A DNA stretch of 34,374 nt from Xanthobacteraceae bacterium (GTDB taxonomy: Bacteria; Pseudomonadota; Alphaproteobacteria; Rhizobiales; Xanthobacteraceae). The notes under the pieces were generated by a model. That model was not told the DNA's origin. It did not search any database and was given only the letters and a program-made list of their open reading frames with translations. The stretch lies in the NCBI GenBank assembly GCA_019241285.1, contig JAFAXD010000339.1, positions 1 through 34,374 of the forward strand, read 5' to 3'. This document shows positions 31,125 through 34,374 of the stretch, piece after piece (position 1 is the stretch's first letter; each line of letters begins with the position of its first letter). A program made the position numbers and the translations under genes.

Positions 31125-32504
31125 GTGCAGCTTCGTGTTTGCCGCACACTGCTTGCGTCAGCAGCGGTTGCCTGCGCGCTTGCGCTGGCCGGCTGCGATA
31201 CCGACAGCGTTTCACTTCCTGCCAAGGCGGTGCGTCCGCTCTCTCCGGACATGTACGCGGAGATGCAGCAGAAGAACATGCCGACGGACTCGCCGATCCT
31301 GGTCCGGATCTTCAAGGAGGAGTCGGAGCTCGAGATCTGGAAACAGGACTCGAGCGGCAAGTTCGCGCATCTGAAGACCTACCCGATCTGCCGCTGGTCC
31401 GGCGAGCTGGGCCCGAAAGTCAAGCAGGGAGATCGCCAAGCGCCGGAAGGCTTCTATACGATCACCCCGGCGCAGATGAATCCGAACTCCAATTACTACT
31501 TGTCGTTCAATCTGGGCTTCCCCAACGCCTATGATCGCGCCAACAACCGCGACGGCGCATTCCTGATGGTGCACGGCGACTGCTCATCCGCGGGCTGCTA
31601 CGCCATGACCGACGAGCAGATCGGCGAGATTTTCGCGCTGGGTCGCGACTCCTTCTTCGGCGGCCAGAAGGCGTTCCAGGTGCAGGCCTATCCGTTCCGC
31701 ATGACGCCGCTCAACATGGCGCGGCATCGGAACAATCCGGCGATGCCGTTCTGGCGCATGATCAAGCAGGGCTATGATATCTTTGAGGTCACGCACGAAG
31801 AGCCGAAGGTCGATGTGTGCGACCGGCACTACGTGTTCAACGCGGTCTCGCCATCAGGAGCCCCGCTGACGCTCAATCCGCATGGCGCCTGCCCGGCCTA
31901 CCGCCTGCCGGAGGAGATTGCGTCCGCCGTCAAGGCGAAGGAGACGGAGGACGAGCGCAAGATCGCCGAATACACACAACGCGGCACCGGCACCGTACCG
32001 GTGCACATGGGAACCGACGGCGGCATGCATGCGGTGTTCCTGGCACGGCTGAAGCAGAAAGCCTCGTGGGAGTCATACTCGCGTCCCGCGAAGGTGATCG
32101 GCGCCCAGCCTGGCGACATGGGCAACAACGTCAACCCGCCGCACGTGCCCGGAAGCACCGAGCTCGCCGCCGCGCCTGCCTTGCCGGCCGATGCGGAAAG
32201 CACGGAAAGCCCATGGCAGAAGTTGACGGCTTCGGTCAGCAACGCGTTCGGCTCCCGACCGGCCCAAGCTGCCCCTGCACCGCAGCCACAATTGGCTGCA
32301 GCGCCGGCGCCGAAGCGCGTGGCGCATAACTCATCGTCAACCAAGGTGGCTCAGAAGCCCGCGGGGAAATCGGACGGCCATGCTCAGCAAGTGGCTGAGG
32401 GCCCCAACGGTCAGCCCGCGGATGCTACACCCGCTGCGGCACCTGCGGCTTCCGGTGGGTTCGACAATCGTTGGTCCGCAGGCGCCGATCAAAACGCGCA
32501 CTAG
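31125..32504 (+). CDS. L,D-transpeptidase family lipoprotein (YafK-like)
   Basis: 459 residues from a GTG start with a G-rich tract upstream. Signal peptide with lipobox LALAGC (Cys24). The YkuD-type catalytic motif is VHGDCSSAGCYAM, with His150 and catalytic Cys158; the MTDEQIGEIF that follows is typical of the YafK branch. It is expected to form or cleave 3-3 peptidoglycan or protein crosslinks in the periplasm. The catalytic part ends near residue 270; the last 190 residues are an Ala/Pro-rich, low-complexity tail that probably spans the periplasm or is disordered. The preceding 253 bases (30872-31124) show no convincing promoter by eye. Confidence 0.88.
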   Translation: MQLRVCRTLLASAAVACALALAGCDTDSVSLPAKAVRPLSPDMYAEMQQKNMPTDSPILVRIFKEESELEIWKQDSSGKFAHLKTYPICRWSGELGPKVKQGDRQAPEGFYTITPAQMNPNSNYYLSFNLGFPNAYDRANNRDGAFLMVHGDCSSAGCYAMTDEQIGEIFALGRDSFFGGQKAFQVQAYPFRMTPLNMARHRNNPAMPFWRMIKQGYDIFEVTHEEPKVDVCDRHYVFNAVSPSGAPLTLNPHGACPAYRLPEEIASAVKAKETEDERKIAEYTQRGTGTVPVHMGTDGGMHAVFLARLKQKASWESYSRPAKVIGAQPGDMGNNVNPPHVPGSTELAAAPALPADAESTESPWQKLTASVSNAFGSRPAQAAPAPQPQLAAAPAPKRVAHNSSSTKVAQKPAGKSDGHAQQVAEGPNGQPADATPAAAPAASGGFDNRWSAGADQNAH

Positions 32505-32573
32505 GGCGCGTTTCAATCAATTCGACAGACTCTCCGTCGCATCACCGGGCCTTGTCCCGGCGATCCCGATAAT

Positions 32574-32654
32574 CGTCATTGCGAGCGAAGCGAAGCAATC
32601 CAGAACGGCCCCTCAGCACTGGATTGCTTCGTCGCTTCGCGCCTCGCAATGACG
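32574..32654. repeat. Long palindromic intergenic repeat (CGTCATTGCGAG type)
   Basis: CGTCATTGCGAG (32574-32585) and CTCGCAATGACG (32643-32654) are perfect reverse complements, and the inner arms GAAGCAATCCAG (32592-32603) and CTGGATTGCTTC (32619-32630) also match, giving an 81-base near-continuous hairpin. The CGTCATTGCGAGCGAAGC stretch is a widespread dispersed bacterial repeat. It lies between the convergent L,D-transpeptidase and secA genes. Confidence 0.85.
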
Positions 32655-32691
32655 AGTTCGACGAGTTGATAGGTCTTTGCTCGAAATCCAA

Positions 32692-34374
<1,683 letters not shown>

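Overview
The window reads as ordinary chromosome of an alphaproteobacterium of the order Hyphomicrobiales (Rhizobiales), most like the Bradyrhizobium / Rhodopseudomonas / Xanthobacteraceae group. Grounds: high GC with strongly biased third positions; the block bolA / dnaJ-like / cobS / cobT; fdxA, an S4-domain protein and a SUV3-like helicase in a row; a CarD regulator; xerD and accA divergent from aroK-aroB-CNNM; and dispersed palindromic repeats of the kind common in that group. I see no prophage, transposase, CRISPR array, tRNA or rRNA.

Layout. 1-640: SRP RNA (minus strand) and a HIT-family hydrolase. 710-3081: NADH pyrophosphatase nudC overlapping a PfkB sugar kinase, then an Lrp/AsnC regulator. 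3279-3956: a two-gene Flp pilin / prepilin peptidase unit. 3996-5023: a truncated DoxX-like gene divergent from a TetR regulator, with two identical operator-like repeats between them. 5047-9639: a complete branched-chain amino-acid type ABC importer, livK-G-F-H-M, on the minus strand. 9677-12019: a secreted thermonuclease-like protein and an M48 lipoprotein protease with a LysM-like tail. 12121-17199 (minus): SUV3-like RNA helicase, S4 protein, ferredoxin FdxA and CarD. 17200-17821: a gene-free stretch holding a duplicated element with two LexA-type boxes. 17822-20196: DUF3108 protein, rpmB, phytase-esterase-like protein. 20193-24441: cobT, cobS, a J-domain protein and bolA. 24445-28608: LysR regulator, CNNM/CBS transporter, aroB, aroK. 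28805-32504: small membrane protein, xerD, accA and an L,D-transpeptidase lipoprotein. 32692 to the end: the C-terminal part of secA.

Most genes are housekeeping: protein targeting (ffs, secA), ribosome (rpmB), aromatic and fatty acid synthesis (aroK, aroB, accA), cobalamin (cobS, cobT), chromosome resolution (xerD), NAD-cap and nucleotide turnover (nudC, HIT) and envelope maintenance (M48 protease, L,D-transpeptidase). The least ordinary signals are non-coding. (1) A 69-bp element repeated 291 bp apart upstream of the helicase; each copy has an exact GAAC-N7-GAAC box, the alphaproteobacterial LexA motif, and a conserved inverted repeat. (2) A near-leaderless 28-codon ORF with an intrinsic-terminator-like hairpin inside it, upstream of carD. 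(3) Three tandem 11-mers joining the tetR and livM stop codons. (4) Twin TetR-type operators laid over a promoter next to a decayed DoxX-like gene.

All assignments come from reading motifs and context. No database search was run, and protein family calls rest on recognition.
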